This document shows, one piece after another, positions 21,961 to 30,623 of a DNA stretch of 64,000 bases (position 1 is its first letter; each line of letters opens with the position of its first letter). The DNA is from Bacteroidales bacterium (GTDB taxonomy: Bacteria; Bacteroidota; Bacteroidia; Bacteroidales; Muribaculaceae): assembly GCA_022009815.1 (NCBI GenBank), contig CP091725.1, forward strand, positions 62,001 through 126,000, read 5' to 3'. A model generated the notes under the pieces. It saw only the letters and a list, made by a program, of their open reading frames with translations, was not told the origin of the DNA and searched no databases. A program made the translations under genes and the position numbers.

Positions 21961-22811
21961 TTATTCCGCTTTCTTGTAAGCAATATTGTCTATCAGACGC
22001 ACCTCTCCACAGTAGACCGTTATACAGCCCGTAATGCTGTCGGCGTCAGCCCAGTCGCTGACAGGCTGCATTGTCAAAGCGTCGACAATCGAATAATACT
22101 CCACCTCCATCTGAGGCAGCGCGTTAAGGCTGTCGACAACAAACTTTTCAGTCTCTGCGACTGTGTGCGATTTGCAAAGTTACAACTTTCTTTTAAAACG
22201 CGGTATATGTTTGGTGCCAATTGACGCTGCTCGGCTGTCAGACGCACATTGCGGCTGCTCAATGCCAGGCCATCGTCCTCGCGCTTTATCGGACATGCCA
22301 CAATCTGCAATTTGAATCCCTCCAGCTGCACCATCTTGCGGATAACGGCAATCTGCTGGAAGTCCTTCTCCCCGAAGTATGCACGGTCGGGCTCCACGAA
22401 GCTGAACAGCTTGCTCACAATCTGCGCCACCCCGTTGAAATGGCCTGGACGGTGCGCGCCCTCCATCACCTCAGCCACCGCGCCAAGGTCGAACTGGCGG
22501 TTGTCGGGCTCCGGATAAACCTCCTCTACCGCAGGCATAAACACCACGTCGCATCCGGCAGCCTCCAAAAGCGCGCAGTCGCGCTCCTCGGTGCGTGGAT
22601 ATGTAACCAAGTCCTGCTTGTTGTTGAATTGTGTCGGGTTGACGAAAACGCTCACCACAACAATGTCGTTCTCCTTGCGGGCACGGTCGACAAGCGACTT
22701 GTGTCCGGCATGCAACGCACCCATGGTCGGAACCAGACCGACCGTCTTATTTTCTTGCTTATATCCTGAAATTAAGGATTTTAACTCCGAAATAGTCTTT
22801 ACAACTCTCAT
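21961..22811 (-). CDS. panC: Pantothenate synthetase (one frameshift)
   Basis: Condenses pantoate and beta-alanine using ATP. 283 residues after repair. Motifs VPTMGALHAGHKSL near 28-41, FVNPTQFNNKQDL near 56, FGEKDFQQ near 147 and the SSRN loop near 185 are in order. The frame breaks at TTT 22171-22173; one A on the coding strand replaces a spurious tail by KSHTVAETEKF ... EVRLIDNIAYKKAE ending at 21961. The N-terminus starts at ATG 22811 with a family-typical MRVVKTISEL. Confidence 0.93.
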
Positions 22812-22990
22812 TTTGTTTCATTTTAAGCCGTGCAAAGGAAGTAAATATTTATTACATAGAAAAATGCAACACGCAATATTTTTCTATTTTTTTTGCGTCC
22901 AGCCACGTTTCAAACGTCGATGCAATCTGTCAATTTTACGCTTTTTCACCTCTTTTAATCCCTTTTTTTGCCGTCAGAACGGCGTAAGAC

Positions 22991-23021
22991 TTTCATATTC
23001 AAATATTTTTTACTACCTTTG
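22991..23021 (+). promoter_or_regulatory. Promoter of the glycogen synthase-like gene
   Basis: TACCTTTG at 23014-23021 with a near-consensus TTTC at 22991-22994 (19-bp spacer), 25 bp from the start codon. Confidence 0.65.
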
Positions 23022-23045
23022 CATTAGACAATTTATCATAAAAAT

Positions 23046-23849
23046 ATGAGCAAAGAGAAGGTATTGTTTGTTAATCAAGAGATTATGCCCTATATTCCGG
23101 AATCGGAAATGTCGAAGGCCGGGCTTGACCTGCCAAAGGGCATACAGGAAAGAGGCTATGAAGTGCGCACATTTATGCCTAAATACGGTTGTATCAACGA
23201 GCGTAGGAACCAACTGCACGAAGTGATCCGCCTGTCGGGCATGAACTTGATCATCGACGATACCGACCATCCGCTAATCATCAAAGTGGCAACCTTGCAG
23301 CCGGCGCGTATGCAGGTTTATTTCATCTACAACGAAGACTATTTCCAGCGCAATCCCGGAAAAGGACTTGAAACCGAAGAATCGCCCGAACTCAACGACG
23401 AGCGTTGCATCTTCTTTGTGCGCGGCACAATAGAAACCGTAAAGAAACTGCGTTGGGAGGCAAGCATCGTGCATTGCCAGGGATGGCTGTCGGCACTGAC
23501 TCCGCTCTACGTGAAGAAAGTGTATGCCGACGACCCTTCGTTCAGAGGCTCGAAAGTGGTGTATTCACTCTACGGCTCTTCCTTCAACGGACAGCTCGAC
23601 CCTCGCTTTGAAGAAAAACTGAGAATGGAAGGCTTCAGCGACGACGACCTGAAATCAATCGCCGGACGCCCCGTAGACTTCACCGCTCTTGCAAAACTGG
23701 CGCTCGCCCACTCCGACGGCGTGATTATCCACACAGAGACCGTCGCCCAGGAATTGCTCGACTTCATCGAAGAGAACAAGATTCCATGTCTTCCTTACGA
23801 AGGCAGTTTCGACGTGGACAAATATGCCGAATTCTACAAGACATTATAA
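23046..23849 (+). CDS. Glycogen/starch synthase N-terminal (GT5) domain protein
   Basis: 267 residues, about half the length of a normal GlgA. It matches the N-terminal Rossmann half: EKVLFVNQEIMPYIPESEMSKAG (a diverged form of the KxGGL glucan-synthase start), PKYGCINERRNQLHEV, VHCQGWLSALTPLYV. The C-terminal GT-B half that holds most ADP-glucose contacts is absent. Short proteins of this kind, followed by a DUF4270 lipoprotein, are common in Bacteroidota. A catalytic role in glycogen synthesis is uncertain; a regulatory or partner role is possible. Confidence 0.8.
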   Translation: MSKEKVLFVNQEIMPYIPESEMSKAGLDLPKGIQERGYEVRTFMPKYGCINERRNQLHEVIRLSGMNLIIDDTDHPLIIKVATLQPARMQVYFIYNEDYFQRNPGKGLETEESPELNDERCIFFVRGTIETVKKLRWEASIVHCQGWLSALTPLYVKKVYADDPSFRGSKVVYSLYGSSFNGQLDPRFEEKLRMEGFSDDDLKSIAGRPVDFTALAKLALAHSDGVIIHTETVAQELLDFIEENKIPCLPYEGSFDVDKYAEFYKTL

Positions 23850-23864
23850 AATCTACAATCAGAA

Positions 23865-25268
23865 ATGCTTAAACTCATAAATTGGGTAGTGGCCACATTG
23901 GCGGTGCTGATCGTGGCGACAGCTTGCGACGAGAACAACGTCGGCACATCAATCCTCGACACCGAGACAAGTGTTGTTGTCGACTCCACATTCACCGTGG
24001 TGTGCTCCCCTGAAATAAACAACAAAATGACGCCGCGCTCGCTCACGCACCTGCTCGGCGCCATCAACGTGAAAGAATACGGAACTCTCGAATCCGACTT
24101 TGTGACCGAATTCATGCCGTCGAGCGAAATCGACACAGTCGGGGTTAGCCTCAACGACATAGACTCCGTGCGCCTTCTGCTCAAGGTGCCGATGGGACAA
24201 TATGTCGGCGACTCCATCGTGCCGATGAAGGTTGACGTGTACAAGCTCCACAAAAGCCTTCCGTTCCCAATCTACAGCGACTTCGACACGAAGGATTATT
24301 ACTACAAATCCGACCTGCTCGGCTCGCGCTCCTACTCAATGACATCCGTAAACCAGGACAGCATCCTGCTTGCCGAATACAACTCATCGACAGGCAACAC
24401 CGACACATACTATCAAATAGCAGTGTCAATGCCAAAGTCGATAGGCACAGGATTGTACAACCTGTACACCACAAACCCATCAGTGCTCAGAGACCCGGAA
24501 TCGTTCAAGCAGTATTTCCCCGGCATCTACGCCACCACAAGCTACGGCAACGGACGCGTCACCAAAATCAGCTCAACGATGATGCGCGTCTACTACCGCA
24601 AGCACGGCACAAAGGACAACGGCAGCGACACAATCTACGAACGCTCGGCAAACTATCTCGGATCCGCCCCTGAAGTAGTGACCAACAACAACATCCGCTA
24701 CACTCCGTCGGCAGAAATCAAAGCGATGGCCGATGCCGGCGAACCTGTCGTAGTGTCGCCAGCGGGCTACAACGTGAAAATCAACCTGCCTGTCAACGAC
24801 ATCCTCAACCGCTTCACCAAGCTCGAGACGGAGGGACAGATTGTGCTCAACACCGTCACACTCACCGTTCCGGTCACAGAGATAGCCAACAGCGCAGGCA
24901 TCGCGCCGCCACAGTATATGCTCCTGGTGAAAGCGTCAGACAAAGACAAGTTTTTCGCCAACAGCACACTGCCCGACAACAAGACGTCATTCTACACCGA
25001 ATATAACAAGACGGCAAAGACATACTCGTTTACCGGACTGCGTCCATACGTCAAGTCGGTGCTCGACGGCGAGGTTGCCGGCGAAGACGGAATCGAGGAC
25101 TTCTACCTCATCCCCGTCGATGCCACATTCACCCAATCAAGAGATTACACCGGCAAAGTCATAAAAACGCTCACCGACATGATTCCACAATTGTCGACAC
25201 CGGCGATGGCGAAAATCGGCAAACCAAAAATCGTGGCAACATTCAGCAAAAAAAATTACAGCAAATAA
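23865..25268 (+). CDS. DUF4270-family lipoprotein
   Basis: 467 residues. Lipoprotein signal with lipobox ATAC (Cys21), then a beta-rich extracytoplasmic domain containing VDSTFTVVCSPEINNKM and repeated sheet-forming segments, ending in TFSKKNYSK. The DUF4270 assignment rests on position after the glycogen synthase-like gene and overall layout (lipobox, DxNNVG start, several hundred residues, VRLLLKVPMGQYVGDS). Likely outer-membrane anchored. Function of the family is unknown to me. It starts 15 bp after its neighbour, so it is in the same operon. Confidence 0.72.
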   Translation: MLKLINWVVATLAVLIVATACDENNVGTSILDTETSVVVDSTFTVVCSPEINNKMTPRSLTHLLGAINVKEYGTLESDFVTEFMPSSEIDTVGVSLNDIDSVRLLLKVPMGQYVGDSIVPMKVDVYKLHKSLPFPIYSDFDTKDYYYKSDLLGSRSYSMTSVNQDSILLAEYNSSTGNTDTYYQIAVSMPKSIGTGLYNLYTTNPSVLRDPESFKQYFPGIYATTSYGNGRVTKISSTMMRVYYRKHGTKDNGSDTIYERSANYLGSAPEVVTNNNIRYTPSAEIKAMADAGEPVVVSPAGYNVKINLPVNDILNRFTKLETEGQIVLNTVTLTVPVTEIANSAGIAPPQYMLLVKASDKDKFFANSTLPDNKTSFYTEYNKTAKTYSFTGLRPYVKSVLDGEVAGEDGIEDFYLIPVDATFTQSRDYTGKVIKTLTDMIPQLSTPAMAKIGKPKIVATFSKKNYSK

Positions 25269-25298
25269 TTGCCGATTCAAATAAAAACGCTACCTTTG
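25269..25298 (+). promoter_or_regulatory. tRNA-Thr promoter
   Basis: TACCTTTG at 25291-25298, TTG at 25269-25271, spacer 19 bp. Confidence 0.7.
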
Positions 25299-25327
25299 CA
25301 GCGTCTTTAACAGAAAGGCAAAACCAA

Positions 25328-25403
25328 GCCTGAATAGCTCAGTCGGTAGAGCATTTCATTCGTAACGAAAAGGTCAAGGGTTCGAGTCCCTTTTCAGGCT
25401 CCA
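25328..25403 (+). tRNA. tRNA-Thr(CGU)
   Basis: Acceptor GCCTGAA (25328-25334) pairs with TTCAGGC (25393-25399). D-arm AGCTCAGTCGGTAGAGC, anticodon loop TTCGTAA with anticodon CGT, T-loop TTCGAGT, discriminator T and encoded CCA. The anticodon stem has one A-C mismatch next to the loop. Confidence 0.93.
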
Positions 25404-25440
25404 GACGAAGTCGCCAACAAACAGGCGGCTTCGTTTTTTT
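25404..25440 (+). terminator. Terminator after tRNA-Thr
   Basis: ACGAAGTCGCC pairs with GGCGGCTTCGT, followed by seven T. Confidence 0.85.
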
Positions 25441-25514
25441 CGTAAAAGTAAGGCTATAATGGTTAAGAATTTAAAAAACACGGATTTCAACGCCTTAGAA
25501 TTGATTTTTTTATA

Positions 25515-25522
25515 TACCTTTA
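25515..25522 (+). promoter_or_regulatory. Possible -7 element next to the start codon at 25527
   Basis: TACCTTTA ends five bases before the ATG. If used, the transcript would begin at or near the start codon (leaderless). Partial match, no clear -33. Confidence 0.35.
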
Positions 25523-25526
25523 CTAT

Positions 25527-25784
25527 ATGAAAACTAACAACGAAGACATAAAGTCGACAACAGAAAGCCCAAGCAGCCGATGGACGGCGGCAAAAATTAT
25601 GCGCGCAGTGTTTGGCATCATTATGATAATCATCTATTTTGGAATGGGTTACTTGATGCTCGCCAACTTTTTTGAGGTGCCGCGCTACGTGTCGCTGACC
25701 CTCGGAATCGTATTTATCGCATACGGAATTTTCCGCGGATACAGACAATACAAAGGTATCGACTACACATACAGACGAGACTGA
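25527..25784 (+). CDS. Small inner-membrane protein, 85 residues
   Basis: A polar N-terminus of ~20 residues precedes two hydrophobic helices (about 27-46 and 54-70) separated by FFEVPRYV, with a basic tail FRGYRQYKGIDYTYRRD. I do not recognise a named family, but small two-helix proteins like this occur just before PstS-like and TPR genes in Bacteroidales clusters that also encode ExbB/ExbD/TonB. It is followed after 2 bp by the PstS-like gene, so it shares its operon. Confidence 0.7.
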   Translation: MKTNNEDIKSTTESPSSRWTAAKIMRAVFGIIMIIIYFGMGYLMLANFFEVPRYVSLTLGIVFIAYGIFRGYRQYKGIDYTYRRD

Positions 25785-25786
25785 CA

Positions 25787-26791
25787 ATGAAGACAACGTT
25801 AAAAAACATAATACTTCTGGCGGCTGTCGCCGCGCTTTCCGCCTGCGGCAACTCCAACAAAAAGCCGAAAGAAACGGAATTCAAATTGATGTGCGACGAA
25901 TCGGTTGAAAACATAATCCGCCAGGAAGTGCAGGTCTATGAGCTGAAATACCCCGACGTGCGCATCCACGCCCACTACGTTGACGAGAAAGCCATCGACG
26001 ACTCAATCATGAATCTCACCCGCGGCGTATACATCACCGCAACAGAGATGACATACGAGCGCCGCAGATTTCTCGAAGCCAACCACCGCAACACATACTG
26101 CGTGCCCGTGGCTGTCGACGCAATAGCCGTAATCACCCACACCGGCAACGACATCGCCGAGCTCTCCATACAGCAGCTCAGCGACATCCTCACCGGAAAA
26201 ACCAAGAACTGGAACGAAATCTCGCCGTCGAAACTCGGCGACATCTCGGTGGTGTTCGACAACCAAAACTCAAGCACGGTGAAATATATGATGCAGAATG
26301 TAACCAACCGCAAGCCGTTCTGCAAAAACGTGTATGCCCAAAAGACCAACAAGGACGTTTTCGAGATGGTGCGCACCCACAAGAACGCCATCGGAATAAT
26401 CGGCGTCAGCTGGCTCAGCCGCGACCTCAACAACATTGCCATAGTGGCAAACTACTCGAAAAGCGAACTCAACGAAATGGAAACGGCAGCCGAAGTGAAC
26501 CACGACATGTATTCCGAACAGACAGAGGCCGACTACAGCCAGGCGATAAAAGTGGTGCCGATACGCAAAAACGACTCCCCCTACGCCTACAAGCCGTATC
26601 AATACGACATCTACACCGGCAACTATCCTCTGTTCCGCACCATCTATGCCGTGTGCACCAGCCCGACGAGCAGCAAGCAACACGCATTCTGCCGTTTCAT
26701 AACGAGCATCCCCGGACAGAAAGTGATACTCAACACAGGCGTAATGCCAGCCAACGTGCCGCCGCAACGCGCCGTAGTAATCGAAAATTAG
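25787..26791 (+). CDS. PstS-like substrate-binding lipoprotein
   Basis: 334 residues. Lipobox LSAC near residue 20, then a type II periplasmic binding fold: FKLMCDESVENII, VAVDAIAVITH, LSIQQLSDILTGKTKNWNEI (the characteristic PBP-like helix), FDNQNSSTVKYM and IIGVSWLS. No pst transporter genes are near, so it is unlikely to serve phosphate import directly. In related genomes the gene accompanies an ExbBD/TonB system and a TPR protein; the role there is not established. Lies between the two-helix protein and the TPR gene. Confidence 0.82.
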   Translation: MKTTLKNIILLAAVAALSACGNSNKKPKETEFKLMCDESVENIIRQEVQVYELKYPDVRIHAHYVDEKAIDDSIMNLTRGVYITATEMTYERRRFLEANHRNTYCVPVAVDAIAVITHTGNDIAELSIQQLSDILTGKTKNWNEISPSKLGDISVVFDNQNSSTVKYMMQNVTNRKPFCKNVYAQKTNKDVFEMVRTHKNAIGIIGVSWLSRDLNNIAIVANYSKSELNEMETAAEVNHDMYSEQTEADYSQAIKVVPIRKNDSPYAYKPYQYDIYTGNYPLFRTIYAVCTSPTSSKQHAFCRFITSIPGQKVILNTGVMPANVPPQRAVVIEN

Positions 26792-26832
26792 AAATAAATT
26801 TCAAATAATTATAAACAGATTAACAACTTACA

Positions 26833-28503
26833 ATGATGAAACTCAAATTTATTCTTTCAGCAGCTGTCCTCGCAGGAACCGCAGTCACCGGTTTCGCCGA
26901 TGGATACCAAGACGGTGTTGAATACTACCAGGTTGGTCAGGGAGAAAACGCAAAGATCGTGCTCGACCAGACTATCAACGACCCGGAGACAAACAAAGCC
27001 GTAGCTTACTACTATCTTGGCAACATCGCCCTTAGCGAAGGCAACAAGACTCAAGCCTCAAAATATTTTGACCTCGGCATCCAGAACGACGCTCAATACG
27101 CCTTCAACTACATCGGCAAAGGTGCGGTAGCGCTCAAGGAAAACAACGCCAACGCAGCGAAGGACTTCTTCAAACAAGCCGACAAATTCGGCAAGAAAGA
27201 AGCTGCCAAAGTGAAAGTAGAAATCGCACGCACTTACTACAACACAGACTCTATCGTCTACAAAAAAGAATATCAGACATTCTTGAAGGACGCTAAGAAG
27301 AAAAACAAAAACGAAGGCAACATCTACCTCTTCGAGGGCGACATGCTTGCCAACCAAAAAGACTATGGCAACTCTGCCGGTTACTACGAAATGGCTATCA
27401 ACTTCAACCCTGAAGACCCTATCGCTTACGTGAAGTATGCCAACACATATTTCCACATCGCTCCAGCTGTGGCTATTGAGAAATTGAAAACAATCGCCGA
27501 CCAGAAGCCAAACTCTCTGCTCTCGCAGCGTGAGCTCGCCGAGAAATACTACGAGAACAACCAATGGACAAAAGCCGTTGAGCAGTACAAGAAGGTGATT
27601 GAGAACCCCAACCACTTCGAGAGCGACGAGTCGCGCTATGCCGTGCTTCTCTATTTCGCAAAAGACTACACTCAGTCAATCGAATGGGCAGAAAAACTTC
27701 TTGCAAAGAACTTCCGTCCGTTCTTGATGAAACGTATGCTCTTCCTCAACAAGGCTGAATTGGGCGAAATGGAAGACGCTGCAGCTGCCGCTCAGTCATT
27801 CTTCACTATGCCTGAAGACAAGACTTACACATTCACTGTCAACGACTACACTACATACGCTGACGTGTTGAAGAAACTCGGTCTCGACTCTTTGGCAGTA
27901 GGCGCCTACGAGAAGGCCATCAAGGTGAACCCAAAACAGTACAGCCTGTACCAGCAGCTCAGTCTCGCTTGCATAAAGGCTGCTTCTGCCCATAATCCAG
28001 AGCCTTTCGTAAAGGCAGCCGAAGCATACCAGAAATTTATCGACGGTCAGGAATACGGCAAGGATTACGACCTCAACAACCTCCTCACCCTGCTTTCACG
28101 CTACACCAACGCCGCTGCGTTTGTCAAAGACCCGGAATTGAAGAAGGCTATGTTCGACAGAGGTATGGAAGTGTTCAAAGCCATCGACGAGAAAGCTGAC
28201 AAGACTTCAAACTACGCTGTTGTGCTTCAACGCAAGGCAAGCTTGATGAACGGATACTACGGTGCAAACGTAAACGAGGAGTGCGCCAAGACTTATCAGG
28301 AAGCTCTTGACGCTATGGCAAAAGATGCCAACATGAGCGAGCAACTTAAGAACAGCATCGCTTATGAGGCAAACCTCTACATCGCAACATACGCCCAGGT
28401 GGCTGAAAACAATATGGCTAAGGCTAAGGAGCACTACGAAAAAGCATATACAGCCAAGCCTAACGACCAACTCCGCAAATTTATCGACGCTCAGTTCAAA
28501 TAA
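26833..28503 (+). CDS. Secreted tetratricopeptide-repeat protein
   Basis: 556 residues. A signal peptide (ends near TGFADG) is followed by TPR-type helical pairs along the whole length, such as YYLGNIALSEGNKTQASKYF, YYEMAINFNPEDPIAYVKYA and AYEKAIKVNPKQYSLYQQLS. No catalytic motif is seen. It is probably a periplasmic scaffold working with the preceding lipoprotein. It ends in front of a strong terminator. Confidence 0.85.
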   Translation: MMKLKFILSAAVLAGTAVTGFADGYQDGVEYYQVGQGENAKIVLDQTINDPETNKAVAYYYLGNIALSEGNKTQASKYFDLGIQNDAQYAFNYIGKGAVALKENNANAAKDFFKQADKFGKKEAAKVKVEIARTYYNTDSIVYKKEYQTFLKDAKKKNKNEGNIYLFEGDMLANQKDYGNSAGYYEMAINFNPEDPIAYVKYANTYFHIAPAVAIEKLKTIADQKPNSLLSQRELAEKYYENNQWTKAVEQYKKVIENPNHFESDESRYAVLLYFAKDYTQSIEWAEKLLAKNFRPFLMKRMLFLNKAELGEMEDAAAAAQSFFTMPEDKTYTFTVNDYTTYADVLKKLGLDSLAVGAYEKAIKVNPKQYSLYQQLSLACIKAASAHNPEPFVKAAEAYQKFIDGQEYGKDYDLNNLLTLLSRYTNAAAFVKDPELKKAMFDRGMEVFKAIDEKADKTSNYAVVLQRKASLMNGYYGANVNEECAKTYQEALDAMAKDANMSEQLKNSIAYEANLYIATYAQVAENNMAKAKEHYEKAYTAKPNDQLRKFIDAQFK

Positions 28504-28525
28504 TTTTTTGGAGCATACAATACTG

Positions 28526-28558
28526 AAAGAGTGCGAATTATTATTCGCACTCTTTTTT
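28526..28558 (+). terminator. Terminator after the TPR gene
   Basis: AAAGAGTGCGAAT (28526-28538) and ATTCGCACTCTTT (28543-28555) form a 13-bp stem with a four-base loop and a T run. Confidence 0.92.
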
Positions 28559-28583
28559 TGCCTAAAAAAAATGCCCAAAATAA

Positions 28584-28614
28584 TTTGCAGTTTAAAATAA
28601 AGGTATTACCTTTG
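28584..28614 (+). promoter_or_regulatory. tRNA-Gln promoter
   Basis: TTTG at 28584-28587, 19-bp spacer, TACCTTTG at 28607-28614: a full consensus match. Confidence 0.82.
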
Positions 28615-28635
28615 CACTACCAAAACGAAAGAAAT

Positions 28636-28706
28636 TGTCCAGTGGTGTAATGGTAGCACTTCGGATTCTGGTTCCGCCTGTGAGGGTTCGAGTCCTTCCT
28701 GGACAA
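28636..28706 (+). tRNA. tRNA-Gln(CUG)
   Basis: Acceptor TGTCCAG (28636-28642) pairs with CTGGACA (28699-28705). Anticodon loop TTCTGGT with anticodon CTG, T-loop TTCGAGT. The CCA end is not encoded. Its 3' end lies about 50 bp before the IS-bounded island, but the island repeats do not match the tRNA. Confidence 0.92.
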
Positions 28707-28710
28707 CTTG

Positions 28711-28744
28711 AGAAAGCGTTCAACGAAAGTTGGACGTTTTTCTT
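28711..28744 (+). terminator. Terminator after tRNA-Gln
   Basis: GCGTTCAAC, GAAA loop, GTTGGACGT (one G-T pair), followed by a T run. Confidence 0.78.
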
Positions 28745-28757
28745 TTATACACACAGC

Positions 28758-28774
28758 CATGCCCCCTCCACCGT
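28758..28774 (+). repeat. Left copy of a 17-bp direct repeat flanking the island
   Basis: CATGCCCCCTCCACCGT, identical to 35255-35271. It directly abuts the left inverted repeat of the IS. Confidence 0.85.
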
Positions 28775-28791
28775 GCAGTGTCCAAATAGAA

Positions 28792-28834
28792 GGGGTCAGT
28801 AGAAATTTAGTGGGGATAAATTTCTACTGACCCC
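28792..28834. repeat. Perfect 18-bp palindrome inside the IS left end
   Basis: The arm at 28792-28809 (starts GGGGTCAGTAG) and its exact complement at 28817-28834 are separated by GTGGGGA. It sits directly before the transposase reading frame, where a hairpin would hinder translation of read-through transcripts. Confidence 0.9.
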
Positions 28835-29684
28835 AACTAACCTCAGAACAAAGGTACGAAATATACCTGGGAATAAAAAGAAAGTGGAGCATAAGCAGAA
28901 TATCTCGCGAAATCGAGGTGTCCGCGTCCACTGTGCTTCGAGAGATCAGACGCAACAGTAACACCAACGGCGAATACGTGTGGCGCACCGCCCAACGCAA
29001 GGCGGAAGCGCGCAAGCACGGGCTGGAGGGCAATCACCGCAAGCCGGCAGAATTATGGTGGCGTATCGAGCAAATGATAGAAGAGGACTGGTCACCATCG
29101 CAGATTGCCGGTGTCTTGCACAAGGAGGGTATTCATATCGCAATACAGACCATCTACAACCACGTGCATGCAGACGCCAGCGGACGTCTTGCGAAACATA
29201 TGCCGCATGAGCTGAAGTATACCAGGAGAGTCAGGGCGACACGCCCCACCAAGGCCACGTCATTGTCACGCTCTCGGAGCGTTCCACCAACTTCATTCTG
29301 ATGGAGAGACTGAAGTGCGGACGCAAAGCTGTGCCTACGGCGAAAGTCGTGGCCAGGCTGCTTTTCCCGTATATGGAGTTCGTTCACACGATAACCACGG
29401 ACAACGGCTGCGAATTCGCCGCACACCTTGAGATCACACGTATGCTAAGCCGAGGTGGGCGCGAAAGAGGTAAGGTATACTTCGCAGACTCATACTGCTC
29501 TTGGCAGAAGGGTGCTATCGAGAACGCGAACAAACTCATCCGAAAGCATATCCCCAAAAAGGCTAACTTTGACGACTTCTCAGACAGCAAAATCATGAAG
29601 ATTCAAAAGAAAATCAGCCGCAGACCGAGAGAGAAAATAAACTTCGACTCCCCGAAAGATAGATTCTTTAAACACTTTTACTAA
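28831..29684 (+). pseudogene. IS30-family transposase, broken by internal deletion and frameshift
   Basis: The N-terminal part has the IS30 helix-turn-helix region (LTSEQRYEIYLGIKRKWSI, EVSASTVLREIRRN) and IQTIYNHVHADASGRL. Near 29251-29260 the frame changes from TRPTKATS to GHVIVTLSERSTNF. The intervening stretch that normally carries RTSIHERP and the GDWE motif, with the first catalytic Asp, is missing (roughly 100 bp). The second Asp (TDNGCEF) and the Glu (WQKGAIENANKLIRKHIP) remain. No standard start codon precedes the HTH in frame. Inactive as read. Confidence 0.8.
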
Positions 29685-29709
29685 TTTTGCACTTGCTGTT
29701 GGACTCTAC

Positions 29710-29911
29710 AGGCGAAGAAATCAAGTTTAACAGCATGGTAGATGCAGCAAATTATATGGTTGACAAGGGGTGGAACTTCCAACAAGCTTACTCTTCTGCC
29801 TATGGCGGAAAACCTGTGATACATTGGATTTTCTACAAAGATGCAGATAATATGGATAAAGCCAGAGAAGGTATTATGACCAAGACGGAATATCAGAAAC
29901 TAAAGAAGTGA
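29710..29911 (+). pseudogene. 5'-truncated small gene cut by the IS right end
   Basis: The frame reads out of the IS end into about 67 residues (EEIKFNSMVDAANYMVDKGW ... GIMTKTEYQKLKK) with an apparent intact C-terminus. The original start is lost; an in-frame codon at 29687 inside the IS could restart translation by chance. No family recognised. It ends 4 bp before the next gene, which suggests they were one operon before the IS arrived. Confidence 0.6.
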
Positions 29912-29915
29912 AGCT

Positions 29916-30605
29916 ATGACTGAAGAAGAAAAGAAAACGCTGATTGATGCGGTAAATTGCAAATATCCACATCAAAATCTGACGGAGATTTACTACAACA
30001 TAGGTAGAGCATTGCCATTTACTGCCCAAAGATTTCCTGATGGAAGAGTTTCAGACTGGTATCGTAATCAATATGTAGAGGTGGTACGAGTCGAACCACA
30101 TGGGAGAGGCGGTAAGTTTGGAAATGTATTCGGCTTTTATTATCGTAATGGAGAAAGAGCTGATGCCTACGAGAATGACCCTGAACACAGTTGGTGTACA
30201 AAGGATGATACCGAACCGCAACCAATACCATGTTGTGGATGTGGCTCATGGATGTTGTTGGACATCATAGGTGAGAAGACAACAGAATCTGTTAAGGTTC
30301 TCGGTCTTGATGACAAGATTGGCTTTGGTAAATATAAGGATATGACTTTGAAAGAGGTCATCATTAAAGATTGGCAGTATGTCAAATGGGCGATTATAGA
30401 TTCCCAACACTTCTATACCGATGTTGATAAGGTATTGGAATATCATATGGAGAATAGACCAACACTTGGTCCTAACGATATAATGAGCTTCGGGAAATAC
30501 AAGGGAAAGTCCATTGAGGAGGTTTGCAAAACAGACCGACAATACCTTATATGGCTTTCACAAAACAACGATTCTTTCAATCTTGATTGGGAGAAATTCA
30601 AGTAA
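29916..30605 (+). CDS. Protein with two FGKYK-type (exonuclease X C-terminal-like) modules
   Basis: 229 residues. The first ~125 residues are unfamiliar and include PCCGCGSWMLLDI. Two copies of a short module follow: GFGKYKDMTLKEVIIKDWQY-VKWAI near 136-160 and SFGKYKGKSIEEVCKTDRQY-LIWLS near 193-220. The pattern FGKYKG-x-EEV-x-D-x2-YL-x-W is that of the ExoX C-terminal/DUF3820 motif, usually beside nucleases, where its role is unclear. No nuclease domain is visible here. Cytoplasmic by prediction. First intact cargo gene of the island. Confidence 0.65.
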   Translation: MTEEEKKTLIDAVNCKYPHQNLTEIYYNIGRALPFTAQRFPDGRVSDWYRNQYVEVVRVEPHGRGGKFGNVFGFYYRNGERADAYENDPEHSWCTKDDTEPQPIPCCGCGSWMLLDIIGEKTTESVKVLGLDDKIGFGKYKDMTLKEVIIKDWQYVKWAIIDSQHFYTDVDKVLEYHMENRPTLGPNDIMSFGKYKGKSIEEVCKTDRQYLIWLSQNNDSFNLDWEKFK

Positions 30606-30623
30606 TCAAATTATAATGTAGCT

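Larger units (their letters stand above)
28775..29709 (+). mobile_element. IS30-family insertion sequence, internally deleted
   Basis: The left terminal repeat GCAGTGTCCAA (28775-28785) matches the inverse of the right end TTGGACTCTAC (29699-29709, inverse GTAGAGTCCAA) in 9 of 11 positions. The element carries a hairpin just inside the left end and a transposase that has lost an internal segment. Confidence 0.8.

Noticed and set aside
28636..28774. tRNA-Gln as attachment site of the island
   Set aside because: The 17-bp direct repeat shows no match to the 3' end of the tRNA, and no integrase gene lies in the island.
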